Assembly (NCBI GenBank): GCA_963678705.1
Contig: OY783210.1
Coordinates: forward strand, 16,865,331-16,929,330
Length of the DNA: 64,000 nt
Reading direction: 5' to 3'
From: Panorpa germanica
Lineage: Eukaryota; Arthropoda; Insecta; Mecoptera; Panorpidae
Of the stretch, positions 48,947 to 62,110 are shown piece by piece. The notes under the pieces were generated by a model. It did no database searches. It had not been told where the DNA came from and saw nothing but the letters and a program-made list of their open reading frames with translations. The translations under genes were made by a program, and so were the position numbers. Each line of letters begins with the position of its first letter. Position 1 is the first letter of the stretch.

Positions 48947-49659
48947 TTTTGCAGCATAGTCATGAAATTAACAAGTCTATTTTTAATTACAATTTAAAGA
49001 AGAAATCTTTGTTCTTGTACTGTCAGTTAACAAGAACCATTTAGTATTCTGTAGGTAACGTATCTTTATTATTGCATAACATTAAGTTACTTTTTTATGC
49101 GTTACTTATCCTTGAGTATGCCCAATGTATCATTACAGACTTATCGTTTATCTCTATTGCAGTTTAAATATCCTCTTCCTCTGGTTATCTGAATTATGAC
49201 TTACTATTGACTTGCTATTAACTTCCTAATTATAATATTTACTTAACTTTGTTTAGATTCTCTAATTATCAAGAACATTGAACGATTGAAAGGAATTTAT
49301 TGCGTGAGGGTTCAACAAACTTGTCCTGACATGTTTGTACATGAACTTGCATGTTGTTCATCCAACAATTGTCATCGTGGTATTGATTATAGGTAAATAT
49401 AGTAATAAAAAAATGTTTACTCAGAGGAACTACATAATAAAATACAGTGACGTCGATGTAAAAGGGGCAGAAATGAAACACAGGTATATAATATAATTAG
49501 AGAGTAATGGGCGGGATTTTCAACAGAAGCCCACAGAGATATTCTCGAATTTTAATATAAAATGTCACAAAAATTAATAATAAAATACCTGATAATAATT
49601 ACAATACCTACAGTTACATTGCATTTACTCTTACTTAAACTAACTATAAAAGCTTAAAG
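48947..49659. other. AT-rich noncoding stretch
   Basis: No gene recognised. A TGACGTCG word lies near 49448, followed by a G-rich word, recalling the element ends to the left, but no pair of termini was found. Confidence 0.45.
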
Positions 49660-49935
49660 CTAAACTAAAATCTCATTTCTCCTTCTTCTCTTTTCTCTTT
49701 CTTTCCACTTTCTCCATCCTCTCTTATTCTTTCATTTTTCCTTGCAATATCTTCTTAAGTGCCCCAATTTACTCTAAACGTGCTCCAATTTCTCATCTTC
49801 CTTCCCACACATTCTGCATGTTTTCTCTTCCTCTTTTCCTCAATATCTGCTTCCTCTTTCTTAGATTCCTAGTCTAAACCTTGAATTTATTCTCCAGCAT
49901 CCTCCTCGTCCACAACTGTATGTATCTGGTTGTGT
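49660..49935 (-). mobile_element. LINE 3' end, copy 3
   Basis: Pyrimidine-rich on the plus strand. On the minus strand it aligns by eye with the LINE at 20.2 kb: AAGGTTTAGACTAGGAA, then a GGAAGCAGATATTGAGGAA stretch, then GCAGAATGTGTGGGAAGGAAG in the position of the Cys-x2-Cys motif, and GGAGCACGTTTAGAG. Stops interrupt the frame. The 3' side carries AGCTTTAAGCTTTTATAG and related words shared with copy 4. Confidence 0.7.
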
Positions 49936-51261
49936 ATTAAATTGTCAAATGCAAAATAACACATTTGAAATTCTGTATAAAAATTATCCTAATTACAACA
50001 AAATTAAATTATAAAATATTCGAATTAAATAATCTGTCAATGGACGGTGTTAAAATATTTTAAAATTCACAGTATGTTTTTCACGCAGGAATTATTGTAA
50101 TTCTATTAATTTCATAGAGCTTTCATAGAGCTTGGATAATTCACTTTAATGGAATATGCATTTACATACATGTTATATTTCCGAAGTACGTAGTTCATTT
50201 GTTAGGTGAACATATTTATTTAATTACTAATAAATTTAATACAGTCAATGAATATTAAAGTATTACCTTTAACGTTGAGTGACCAAACCTTACCAAAAAA
50301 CCGTCTGGACCATTTTACACAGATTTCAGTTTACGCAATCAGGTGCAGGATTATAATCGATTGATTAGTGACACTTTCTGCGAATGCACAAAATAATATA
50401 TAACCTAAAATAAATTTTCAAAATTATGAACCTAAAAATATGTAATCTAATTATACAATACCCAGGGTGCAATAGCCTCAAATTCTAACAGTGATAATAG
50501 AATTAAAATTTAATTTAGTTTATATATCTCGCGGGATTTTAAAGCAATATAAATTATAAATTTAAGGCTGCACGTGTATTTACCATTAATTAATTTTTTT
50601 TATAATATATTACTCCTAAAATATATTAAGTCATAAATTTATTAGAATAAAATTCCTGTTTCATTACTCCTTAATTGATTGTATACTACACACAGTGTCC
50701 GTCTATAGTGACGGCGATAGACGACGGCCCACCAGAAACACCAACACCACCTCCACCACCATATTTGTGTTTTAATTTGTGTATAACTTCATTTAGATGC
50801 CGATGCCGATGCCCATAGCCCGGGCCGATGGATGTGTTAAATAATAAATTCGAGTACGTGTGGTTCTAAAAGTGCTGTACAAATTTTCATTTTTATTAGT
50901 AAATATGCCTAATGTGTCTTTCGCTCTTTAGAGAGCTAGAATAAAGGTTCCTAACATATTCCTTCCAATGCTTTATTTTTATAACATTTTCCTCAAATCA
51001 AAACATCATTATTTGTTAATTTTAAGCTAAAACACTCATTATTATCTCCTCTATAATACTACGTTACCATGCTTTCAATTACTTTTTTTATTAATGTTAA
51101 ATTTAAGAAGTTCTCTTCTCTTATTAATAAAAGCAAACTACATACACCTATGTATTATTCATTTGTTTGGTTTGATGCAATTGATTAATTATTTTCGATA
51201 TTGTATTTTCTTGTAATTGTTTTGCTTTTTGCGTTTACAATCTCCTTAACATTGCAGTTAG
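49936..51261. other. Noncoding stretch with GC-richer patch
   Basis: No gene. The patch at about 50697-50845 is richer in G and C and contains ACCACCTCCACCACCA and GATGCCGATGCCGATGCCCAT repeats. It may be an element fragment or a small regulatory island. A duplicated CATAGAGCTTT word lies at about 50115-50137. Confidence 0.4.
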
Positions 51262-51600
51262 TCTTACTTAAACTAACTATAAAAGCTTAAAGTTTAAACT
51301 AACTATAATCTCGTTTCTGCTCCTTCTTTCTTCTCTTGCTTTCTACTTCCGCCGTCCTCTGTTCTTCCTTCACTTTTCCTTTGAAATATCGCCTAATGTG
51401 CCCCAATCTACTAATCTACTCTAAATGTGCTCCAATTTTTCATCTTCCTTCACACACATTCTGCCTGTTTTCTCTTCCTCAATATCTGCTTCCTCTTTCT
51501 TAGTTTCCTAGTCTAAACCTTTAATTTATTCTCCAGCATTCTCCTCGTCCACAACTGTATGTATCGCTTCATCCATCTTCTTTATACTTTCTTGTTGCAT
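51262..51600 (-). mobile_element. LINE 3' end, copy 4
   Basis: Same orientation as copy 3 and very similar to it over most of its length, including the 5' edge near GATACATACAGTTGTGGAC. On the minus strand the translation reads, with stops, like GRMCVKEDEKLEHI, equivalent to the CRVCGAEDETLERI segment of copy 2 but retaining the histidine. The 3' side contains GCTTTTATAGTTAGTTTAAG twice in part, a small internal duplication. Confidence 0.75.
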
Positions 51601-53379
51601 CCTTTAAAATCTAGGTAGTTTATGTGGTGTATCAATGACAAAGAAAGTAAAATGTAAATAAAATGCTAGTTTAATGAATAAGCTTTTCTTACCAGCAATG
51701 TCAGAAAGAACTACAATCATTTTGAAAAGTCTTTAAAAGATATTAAAGGTGTCATGTCTTAATTAAATAAAGAAAGTGCGAGTGTATTGTACCGACAACT
51801 GATTTGAAAAAACTGCGGCATTCTTATTTGAAAAATAATTGCACTTTTTTGGAATTTCTTTTTCTAGCAATTTTTAAATAGTTTTTGGTCTATCAAGAAA
51901 TCAAAACAATTGTTCACTGATGCCATTCCCACAAATATTTGTTTGTTGTAATTTGCCTAATGTCTACAGAATAGTAGAGAACGCTAATTTGACATATTAG
52001 ATTGAGGCAAGAAAAACATTAGCTATGCAGTTTTGTTTGTCTATGAGCAATAGCCTATAGCCTATTTATTACATTTTGTATTAACAGTAAAAAGAAAAAA
52101 AAACAGTTTGAGAACAAGTGATAAATTAAATCAATGAACTATTGAATCTTTATTGAAGTTTACTATTATACTCTTATAATACCATAGACATGTCTTACAT
52201 AATTAAACAAACAAGTGACGTTGCATGCTTGTACATTTAGTATGCACATAGAATGTCAGACTTTTTTCTGTACATGTTTATTGTTTATTCAATCCCGCAC
52301 TGTAGTATATTGTCGGTAGTATAGTAGTGGTAAATTGTCGTACAATAGTTGTACAGTGTGGTCCACCAGCAATGAACATTTTACTCTAACCCAGCTGGTT
52401 AATTGAGCAATTCTAAACATGTCCGAAAGTAAAGTTATGATTGTAAATAGGTCCCCGCAATTGTACATGAACACCCGGTCTCTGCTCGCCATGTTTAGTG
52501 AGCACCACCGTACCAACAGCACCAGTGACATAATTATTGTGAGAGATAATTACATTTTTAGAAAATTTAGTTTAAAATTAAAAAAATAAATGTTCTAGCT
52601 GGTACAGTTCACATATTTGGGTATGTGTAAATTTGATTAAAGATAACAATATTTCAAAATGTTGTTCGTTCCTTAATTAATAACTTTAAAATTGAGAAAT
52701 ATATATCAACTAATTTTGCGTATAACTTTTTTAATAAAACAGTTAGAACAAAAAATTATAAATAAAAGTTGTAGATAATTTCCTTATCTACAAAAAAGGT
52801 GTTCACAAAATTTTTGTGGGGGCTATAGTTTTTTAAATAAACAGAGAAAAGAGTTGTACTCTTATTTTTGAGACTTCGATCAAATGGAAGCGCTTTCCAC
52901 ACAGATGCGCACTGTAGGTGAGGTGATGGAGGTCCACTCGCAAATAGGACCCCAATAGTTTTGTTTGTAGATACAATTGATTCTATGTCCGAAATCCTCA
53001 TTAGTTTTTGCATGCCAGTGCTTCCACTCCAAAAACCCCAAATTAAATACAGGACTTTTTTACATGACGAAAATGAATTTCTTTTCCTACCCAAATGACA
53101 TATTTAAATAAATAAATGATTGTAAAAACGTTTCAAGAAATTTTTGAAATACCTAATGTACAAACTAAATAGTAATTACTATCTTTCCAGAAGTTATTTA
53201 TTGAATTTAGAACACTTGACATTGATATACTTAATATAAAAAATTACCAAAAGTCGATAACCAACATAAAGTCGAGCATAACCAATCAAAACACATTTTT
53301 CGTTATGTAACTAACTTTGTTTGGTCTTTTGAATAACAAGTAGTTTAAGATTTAAAATTACATTTTTGAAATACCTCAA
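51601..53379. other. AT-rich noncoding stretch
   Basis: No gene recognised. The minus-strand frame 52756-53094 (112 codons) overlaps a phrase around AAAGTTGTAGATAATTTCC that is typical of old interspersed repeats, and its translation matches no domain I know. Confidence 0.45.
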
Positions 53380-53441
53380 TATATAATTTTTGAGGTTAAG
53401 AGTTATGTTTTTTAACAAATATATAATTTTTGAGGTTAAGA
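53380..53441. repeat. Short direct repeat, 40-bp period
   Basis: ATATAATTTTTGAGGTTAAG plus one base occurs at 53381-53401 and again at 53421-53441, with unrelated bases between. The conserved 21-bp core at a fixed 40-bp step suggests a recent small duplication. Confidence 0.8.
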
Positions 53442-56112
53442 ATAGACACTTCCGTTTTCTGTCACTAGTGTCGCCAGTATCTATGTACACAAAACAAGTA
53501 CATAATAACAGATAAAACAATATTAACATAAAAACAATAACATAATTAATATAAAAACAAGTATTAACACATTTTATACATATCGTAAATATTTATTTAA
53601 AAGTACTTAAGACGGAAATGTACAAGTTACAAGTATTGTAATATGTGGTATGACAACAACTTACAAGATACATATGCAAGAGTTAAGAAGAATAAAGAAA
53701 ATAATAAAAAAAAGAACATGCTTTAGTAAAATAAATTGTAAAATGTCCTGTTACATTAAGTTTGAATATACTTATCCAGGAAAGTACAACATGAGAATAA
53801 TGTTGTTTGAATTTCTGGTTCTTTAAATTCGTATTTATTTACACCTTTACCAAGACGGTTCTTGGACATCTTGCGTTCAGTTTATATTCTTGAGATTGGT
53901 ACGAGTCTATTAGATACATAATGTGTGTTGTGATTTGCATCTGATGTCTTAAGACTGCATTACACTTAGTAAAATTTACTACATAACCGATTACTATCAG
54001 TTAAAATTTTAATAATCATCATTTATAATCAGTTTTTTTAATATATTGATACTATTTATTTATATTTATTATTTTTTCCTTATTCTACAAGCACATTGGA
54101 TGTTTTGTGCAATAGATGTAGCTTGTATGTGTCTACATCGTCGTTCATTTGTTTCCTTCTTGGATGGAACTCCGACGGACAACACAAACGTCAGCATTTT
54201 AGCAACAGGTGGTCACTGATTAACTCTTAGTTCCGCTAACAATCTACAAGTAAAGATCTTTCAAGTAAATAATATTATAATCCGCCTTTGCCGTATCTGT
54301 GAAGTGACTAACCATCGCTATTATAGCGACGCCTTGACCAACAATGACGCATTTCACCATTTGTATATTATACGTACTTGTACTGCATCAAGGAGACAAA
54401 GAAATATATATGTTCTTAAACCACAAAGTTTAAAATTTATACGTATTATAAGATAATTCCAACATCCTTAAAACTAGCTTATTAAATGTTGAAATTACGC
54501 GGTTCTCTTCCACCGGATGTGTACTTATCTTGTCTACATACGGAACATTATGATAGTTCTATAGTTTTTCTGCGTAAACAATATGCTGATAAAACCATTG
54601 CACAGGAAGTTAAATACGGCTATCTAATATAAATTGCAAATTAAATAAGTTTAGTGAGCAAACACTTAATGCAGATAGTATTTGCACAAATCTTAATGAA
54701 TGCACTGATATAATAATTACTATAATTTACGTAAATAACAGAATAATAAACTCATATTTATATAGTACACATATTTATACGTGAAGTGAAACATCTGTTT
54801 GTATATCATTTAAAATAATGAATGAACCTATCCCAACTAATATGATTAACACTGTTTAAATGAGTAAAATCAACAAATAAACATTCGATAATAATTTAAC
54901 TGTTAAAACACCGGAACACAATCATTAGCAAACACAATCCGCCCATATTTACTACTTTAAACGAGTTAATCTATTTCTAATAAGTGTTTCCTGTGTGTAC
55001 CGGACTTTATATTCATCTAATGCCTTCACTTTACTAATACCATCTCGCATAACTTAGTACTAAAGTTAAACACTTGTTCACACACATATTTCCTGAACAT
55101 TTATCAATTGTATTTGCATATAATTACATTAAAATGTGGGCGTTACCAAAAGTAAATATTTTATTATTGATAAATATGTACGAGTACTTCAAAAACCTGT
55201 AGAGATTTATAATGTAGAGATAAGAGATACCTGTACGAAACACCTGTGACTGTTATTTGATTAAGAGACAATATTGAATAAATAATTATATCTTTGTTTA
55301 ATTCAATGTGTATGTATGAGTTATGTACATGAAATATATTAGGGCTTGTGGCGGACATAATACGTTTGGAATTATTTATTAGTTGGTGACATTACTTGAC
55401 TTGAAATATTTTGTGTTAACGTTTTTTCAATAATACTAAAATCATTATTTACATTGAGTTGTTATACCGTATGTATGTACTACCAAAGGAAAAACAACCC
55501 AACACACTCAAGATGCATGTTAGATTTATATTTATATATTTACTTATCGCTACAACTTTGTAGAAGTTCATAAATTATCACGTTAAATCAATTTAATTTG
55601 CTTTTAATTTTGTAAAATTTTGCAGTAATACCAAATATTCATTTGCTATACATAATATTTAACCTACTACATTTAACTGGCTGCTGCACTATCTGCTTTG
55701 AATTATGTCATTAACTATTAATGTCTGTCAGGCTGCTATGACAGAACCTGCTAATTTCCTGTTTCTTTTAATTTGCATAATATTTTGCGAGTGCTGTATC
55801 GTCTCTTATAACTGATTCCAATATAGAAATCTTTCCAAATTTTTACTAAAACCTATAGATATGTCAAATAAAGCCTTCCTGAAGATTAGGTAATCAGGAG
55901 GTGGCGTTAAAATGCAATGTGAACAGAATAGGAATGAATTACAGGTGGTGTTTTCACCTGAGTTTCACGAAGACCAAATTGAACTGTCGTAAGGCGGTAT
56001 TCATTTTAAAATGAAGAAGGAACGCAGTTATTCAAGATGCCACATTTATCTTTAAAGCACGTGACCATCATGAACATTATGAATTTAACTACGAGATGTT
56101 TACAAGCTACAT
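53442..56112. other. AT-rich noncoding stretch
   Basis: No gene. A small palindrome CGCTATTATAGCG lies near 54316. A complex, less AT-rich segment at about 55890-56100 might be part of an old element, but its translations are broken. Confidence 0.45.
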
Positions 56113-56370
56113 TTGTTTGATAAAACTTTGAGCATAATAATAATTGGAAAATTTCAAGGAAACCAGACTCAACAACAAATATCTTGCAGCTCTGGAAGTC
56201 AAAGTCAAGGAAGTGTTGTATTGAACGACAAAGAAGAGAAAATTCGAAAGACTCTTCAACCTAAAAGAAAACCTACACAAAGACCATCAGCTGACCAAAA
56301 TAATAGATTTATTGGGAGTACACATTATTATAAAAGGAATGATATATCTTTTCATAACTATTCATTCTAG
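56113..56370 (+). other. Unassigned open frame of 85 codons
   Basis: The frame begins at TTG, not ATG. The middle part is hydrophilic (GNQTQQQ, SSGSQSQGS, then lysine and glutamate, then KPTQRPSADQ) with a balanced amino acid mix, unlike the hydrophobic translations common in this AT-rich DNA. No family recognised. It could be part of an exon, a transposon remnant or chance. I see no clear splice sites or neighbouring coding pieces. Confidence 0.2.
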
Positions 56371-59300
56371 TCAATGTTACTGAAAAAGGTCACGTGACAC
56401 ATTGCGTCATTTTTTGTCAAGTTTACCTGACAGATTAACAAACTGTTTAAAATAAAACCTTACGAGTACTCCAATCTAATCTTACTCAACGCTTTTTTTA
56501 ACTCTTGCTTCATTTAGGGATTTCTTTTATTCCTTTCTTTAGTAATACACTTTTGAGTTATATACTCATTAATTCTTGTCATAAATTAAGGTGTCTTTGT
56601 CACTTTTCATATTTTGTTTCGTTAATAAATTCACGCACGTTTTTTCTTTAACATCCTGTTTTGTTAAGGAAACAATAAGTAAAACGCGTATTTCTTACAA
56701 GAATCATTAATCAAATAACGAATACAACAGGCTAACAGCTTAGCAGTCTTACTGCCTTACAACTAACATTACATTAACACTCTAGTATCAGGGATTATGT
56801 CCTCTAGCTAGACTGTGACGTCAGATGGATGACGTATTAATGCTGCTTTGCTGTATTATGGGTATACCTTCTTGATAATTCACTTACTTATTATACGTAT
56901 TAATTATTATTTGATTGTAATCGTGTCGCTTATGTCACACGAATATTTAAATTCCACTAACGAAAATGAATTTATTAACTTCGTTTTTTAAATAAAAATA
57001 ATTTAAAGAAGAATTAAGAAATAAACGTTTTCCGTTCATTAACTGAGAATATAAATTGAGTACAAGGTCATTTGAATAAATTTGTTTTTAATTTAAGGGA
57101 TTCTTTGGAATAGAAATTGAAATAGAATTTTGGTCAGTCGAGTACAAAAATTTTAACAAATGTATACATTAAATTTTTAATTGTTGATTGAAATAGATGT
57201 TAATAAATGTATATTGGCGTTTTTATTTTATTAAATATTTAAATGTTGACGGAGATATAGCAATTAAAAATTCGAATTGTAGTTTTAGCGTTACAGATGT
57301 CGGCCATATTTATGACGTAACATGTCTGTACTGTTAAGAGTATGAGTTCCGTGTTGAATATGTTATCTCTTTTACGCTATGTTGTATAAAAGAGATGGTA
57401 ACTTAGCGGACGTGATGTCTCTTTAACAATTAAAGGAACTTTTTTAATTGTTAATATCTTCTAACTTAGGAGTTATTAAAAAATAATTGGACATTTGAGT
57501 TTCTAGTAACCACCTTTCATAATATAAAGTATAGTTTTATAGAATTTAAGACATAGGACACAAGCCCATTGACATAACCTGAATTAAAATCAAGATCTTT
57601 TATAGATTTTTTATAAAAAAACATTATCATACTTAAGATACTGACTGCAATACTTCAGGAAGTAATAAATGTCTATAATATCCAACATCTCACAAAAAGA
57701 ATCTGTCAACAAGATCTATAAACTTGAACACTGCCCTTGTTAATTTTGATTATATTTTTAGACAAGATAAGCAAAATTGATAACGTCGAAATCTGATTCG
57801 ATTAATTGGTCGCTGTATAATTAAAACCAGTATAAAATAATTAATGAAATCATTAACCAAGATCTTAAAGGTGACATTAAGTTTACATCCAATGGCATTG
57901 CAGTGCATTTGTCCCATGTCGCCCTGACATTGTGAATGCATTCTTACGTCTATTACATTGAACCAGGTTTCACTGTTACACAACATTTTCTATATACAAT
58001 AATAATGTATATTTTTTATTATAATTACATGCAATTGTTATTAATTACTTTAGATAATGATCTGAGTGTTTATCTTGAGGATTTGATCTTAATAAATTGT
58101 ACAACACTTATACATTTGTATAGTTGAAATAGGAGCGAGATGAAAGAGTTTAAGAGAAACTTTTAATTTCATTTTGATAAATATAATACAAAAATTTTCG
58201 GCTTTTATATTATGTTCCTTTTTTTTTTTAATTATAGATTTTTGGGCTTCGTAGGCACGTAGCCTTTTATCGCCCCTAATACTATTCTGTCTCTTCTTAT
58301 ATATTATACCCAGATAACAAGAATGATCTATTCATGGCTACTGCATTATGTTCCTTTTATATTGAACAGTTAAGTCCAAATATACGCGTTTACCTAATAA
58401 TTATAATACATATCAGATATCCCAAATACCCTGCTTGAAAATAGTTTTCCTGCGCAAGTTGCTAGTAGCTTGCTTGCTACAACATAATTTAAATTATTTT
58501 TTTCTTCTTACATATAAATTGTAATGCATTGTACACGATTCAACTTGTTACCGTGTTATAAGCTAATTCAAGCGTTTCATTTCAATGTGAGTATTAATTT
58601 TTTTTAATGTAGATAAACAGCAGATTATGTTTATATCTTAAAAGCTAATTTCTAGCTATAGCTAGTTTGGAAATGTCAAGGAAAATTCGGTAAAGGACGT
58701 TAGTTTAAATGAGAAAGATTCTTTACACTTAGAAAAAGTAGTAGAAGTAAGAGAGAGAGAGAGAACCATTGTACTTTTTTCAGACGTTTTACCATATGCC
58801 ATCTCTTAATGTTTGGAAGGACTCTCATTGTTCTTCTTTCTAACTTTTAATCTTCTTACCAGTTCTTCTCCGATATTAGAGACATTTCTTTTTAGGTATC
58901 TTAGAATTTTTTAAAAATTTGTTCAGTATTTTGATCATTGTCCTTTTCTGAATAGGTAACGTTAAAAACATTAGGAAAAGGAGAATCTCTTCACGTTAGA
59001 CAAACAAATTGATGAAAATAATCAATAACCTCCTTAATGTTGAACTTGGAACCTTGATTAAGCCTAAATATTGCAAGTGAAGAGTGAAGGAAGAGAATGA
59101 ATGGCGAAAGTAAGAAGAAAGAAAAGAGAGAAGGAGGACAAATGAGAGGAAGATACATTAATTGGAATGTAAGAAAGATTCTAAAGCTCGAAGGAAGAAA
59201 ACACATTGAAGGAGAATGATAGTTAGTAGGTGTAATTTCAAACGTTTTCCTAATAGAACTACGTGTAATAAATATATCCATTGCAATACAGAAATTTACT

Positions 59301-59839
59301 TTGGCGTATTCAACCAACCGCGTTTGAACAAGCCCAACGAGTAGCAACCAGCAATGAACAACAGCCTATTCCCTAACAAAATAAAAACAAAAAGAAAACC
59401 AAAACCAAACAAAAGGCAAACAAATACACAACACAGAGACACGTAGGACATGTCGACAGAAAACACACATTTGTATGTGAAACAAAAACAATATTGAATT
59501 TATACAATTGAAAACATAAAATATAGTTCATGGTTCATACATCTGCACTCTGCAGACTTGACTGTAAGCTGCAAAATATAATATGTCTAGTCGAATAACA
59601 ATCTTTCAGTGAACCAACTGTATTATGCACGATATCGATTCGAAAACGTATGCCTTGTGTACATTATTTGTACGGTGCCAGACCAAAAAATATGGTGTAC
59701 CGAAATAGATCAGATTATTTTGTGGATCATTTATAATGTAGATGTCTAAATACTATGTCTATATAACAGTCTGGTTACCAATAAAGTTACATTTTTGGGG
59801 AAATTTTGGGTTTCCATTATGGAAACACAAATCTTTGAA
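56371..59839. other. AT-rich noncoding stretch
   Basis: No gene in about 3.5 kb. A TGACGTCA palindrome lies near 56817. A GA run lies at 58750-58764. The purine-rich stretch at about 59085-59220 may be a further decayed LINE 3' end, but the match is too weak to call. Confidence 0.45.
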
Positions 59840-60450
59840 AATCGACACAACACAGATAAGGGAATAGGAAGATTAAAAATTGATAATGAAGAGAAGGGAA
59901 ACAGATATTGGGAAGACATTGAAGGGAGCATCTGCAGAATGTGTTAGCGAGAAAAGAGATGGCGCATAGAAGAGCGAAAGAGAGAGGGAGATAAAAGACT
60001 TCAAACTAGGGTGCACAAAGTTGCAGATAAAAAGGAAAGAATGAATATGAAAGAATAAAACCAGAGCATAAATAACAGAGAAAAGAAAGCGTGCAGAGTA
60101 GATGACGGGTGGAAGTAGGAAAAAGGTAAAGAAATTAAAGAAGTAGGGGGAAAGTAAAGGAACAATTATGAAGAAATGGAAGTGAGTGTATAGAGCAGAG
60201 AAGAAAGAAGAGAGAAAGTAGCAAGAAGAAGAAGATGTCGTAGAAGAGAATTATCGTAGGAGGATTATGTTGAAAGAATAGTGGGAGACTTCTTTAAGAT
60301 TGACGATGAAAAGAAAATAGAGGAATTCTGGAGAGGAAAGAAGGGTGGCAGAGGTACATGCAAGAAGGAAGGACTAGGAGAAACGAAAACGAAACGAGTA
60401 AGAGAAATACTGAAAGAAGAAATAGGGTTCTTTTTGAATTAATAAATTTT
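59840..60450 (+). mobile_element. LINE 3' end, copy 5
   Basis: Plus strand: GAAGAGAAGGGAAACAGATA and following bases translate as EEKGNRYWEDIEGSICRMC before a stop, matching EEKGNRYWESSEERKCRVC in copy 2. A long purine-rich 3' part follows. The segment 60185-60285 is the near-identical inverted counterpart of 61801-61895, and 59960-60035 corresponds to about 61936-62010. Confidence 0.75.
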
Positions 60451-61794
60451 TAGATTAGTTTTAAGTCATTTAACCAGAATCAGAAATCGAGTGTTGCGAC
60501 TATACCCTAGCAGACCATACCACGCAAATCTCAAACCGTATACCGTGAAGTGAGTGATATATTTGTCCTTTTATGAGAATCAGCAATGCATATGATTATA
60601 ATTCAGTGAAATTGAATATATAATCATTTTATTTCTACGGCTGTATTCAGCACAAGATTTAAGAAGCAAGCATCAGATCTTCTTACCATCCATCGCATCA
60701 GCATCAGCATCAGCATCATGTGGCTATGTTCTAAAGTACTTATTCGCTTGTCGTGACACGTTTTCATTCAATACAGACTCCAGAGAGTCAGAGAGACCGC
60801 GTGAAGTCAAATGAAGTCCCGAAGAGTACCCTTTCCCTTTCAAACAGTGAAGGAGTTCATTTCACGAATATATAAATCTTGTTTATTGTTTATTTATTCG
60901 TTAAACATTTGTCTCTTGCGTTGATAAAATTGAATATACTCGTACATTACAAATACAGCTTTTATTTATATCTCACATTTTGTCGTAAATCAGAAGCAGT
61001 CGAGGGATAAATTAATTAAAAGTATCTTATTCGCAATAAAATGTTTGTTTTTTCTTCTCTTTTGGCACGCCGAAGGAAAAATAAATATTCTTGAAACTTA
61101 TAACACGAATACTAGCTTTTGTTTCCTTTGGAAGGCAACGTATGTAACTGTACTCAAATTAACGAGTAATATTACGTAATATTTCTTACCTACATTGTAA
61201 AACGCATGTACTAAATACATATACTTGTATGTATATAGACGCAAACGAAAATGAAAAGAACTGAGCTTTACAATTATACAGTTCACAAAATGACTTGAGT
61301 AGCAAAAACGTAATCCGTTCGCCAAACACGAGCTTCAGTGACTGTTAAAAAAGTTAACCGAGGTTTTTTAATTATTTAATTTGAACATTCAGCTTGTCAA
61401 ACAAGAAATGCAGAGTATTAACGTGTCAGCAGTTTCACAGAAACATTCTTTTTGTGCTAAACAGGTGTTTACATACTTGAATGTGTTACGAACTTAAGGT
61501 ATTAATTAAGAGTGCAGTCTTGTATGAAATAATTATCCCACATATGGTTGTAATTGACTGACTTCATGTTGATGTACAGGAGAATCTTATTAGTCGTGGG
61601 GTTTAACATTAAAAGTAGATTATATTTATAAAGAATACTTTATGTCTTGCAATTTCCTTACTACTTATTTATTTATACAATTCGTTTGTAATCGAACAAA
61701 AGTGTATCGTGTGTTAGATAACCTAACTAGAACGACCGTTTCTTAATTTTAATGGCTTTTATTCAAATATCCTTTTATTTATATATCTCACTGT
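60451..61794. other. Spacer between inverted LINE copies
   Basis: No gene. A hexanucleotide repeat of GCATCA units lies at about 60695-60719. The rest is AT-rich. The segment separates two LINE copies facing each other. Confidence 0.5.
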
Positions 61795-62110
61795 TTTTTT
61801 GACATAATCCTCCTACAATAATTCTCTTCTCCGACATTCGTTTCTATTTGTTACTTTCTCTCTTCTTTATTCTCTGCTCTATACACTCGCTTTCATTTCA
61901 ATCCACCATTTTCTCACTACCTATCTTTCCTTTTTATATGCAACTTTGTATACCATATTTTAAAGTCTTTTTTAGCTCCCTCTTTCTTTCGCTCTTCTCT
62001 AGCTACTCCTCGAATTTCTCCACATTCCTCTCCTCCTCTTCCCATTGCCTATCATGTCATTCCTTTCTGTTAGTACCTCCTCTACATGTATAATAAAACT
62101 TCTAACATTT
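61795..62110 (-). mobile_element. LINE 3' end, copy 6
   Basis: Pyrimidine-rich on the plus strand. The minus strand matches copy 5: AGTGTATAGAGCAGAGAA, AAGAAGAGAGAAAGTA, AGAGAATTATTGTAGGAGGA, and further upstream GAAGAGCGAAAGAAAGAGGG. Together the two copies form an imperfect inverted repeat with a spacer of about 1.5 kb. Confidence 0.75.

Noticed and set aside
52756..53094. 112-codon gene on the minus strand
   Set aside because: No recognisable domain, and the region overlaps wording typical of old interspersed repeats.
59085..59220. Another LINE 3' end
   Set aside because: Purine-rich with REKR-like codons, but no clear alignment to the other copies.
58991..59347. 118-codon minus-strand membrane protein
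   Set aside because: Leu, Ser, Phe and Pro richness comes from a pyrimidine-rich strand; no conserved features seen.
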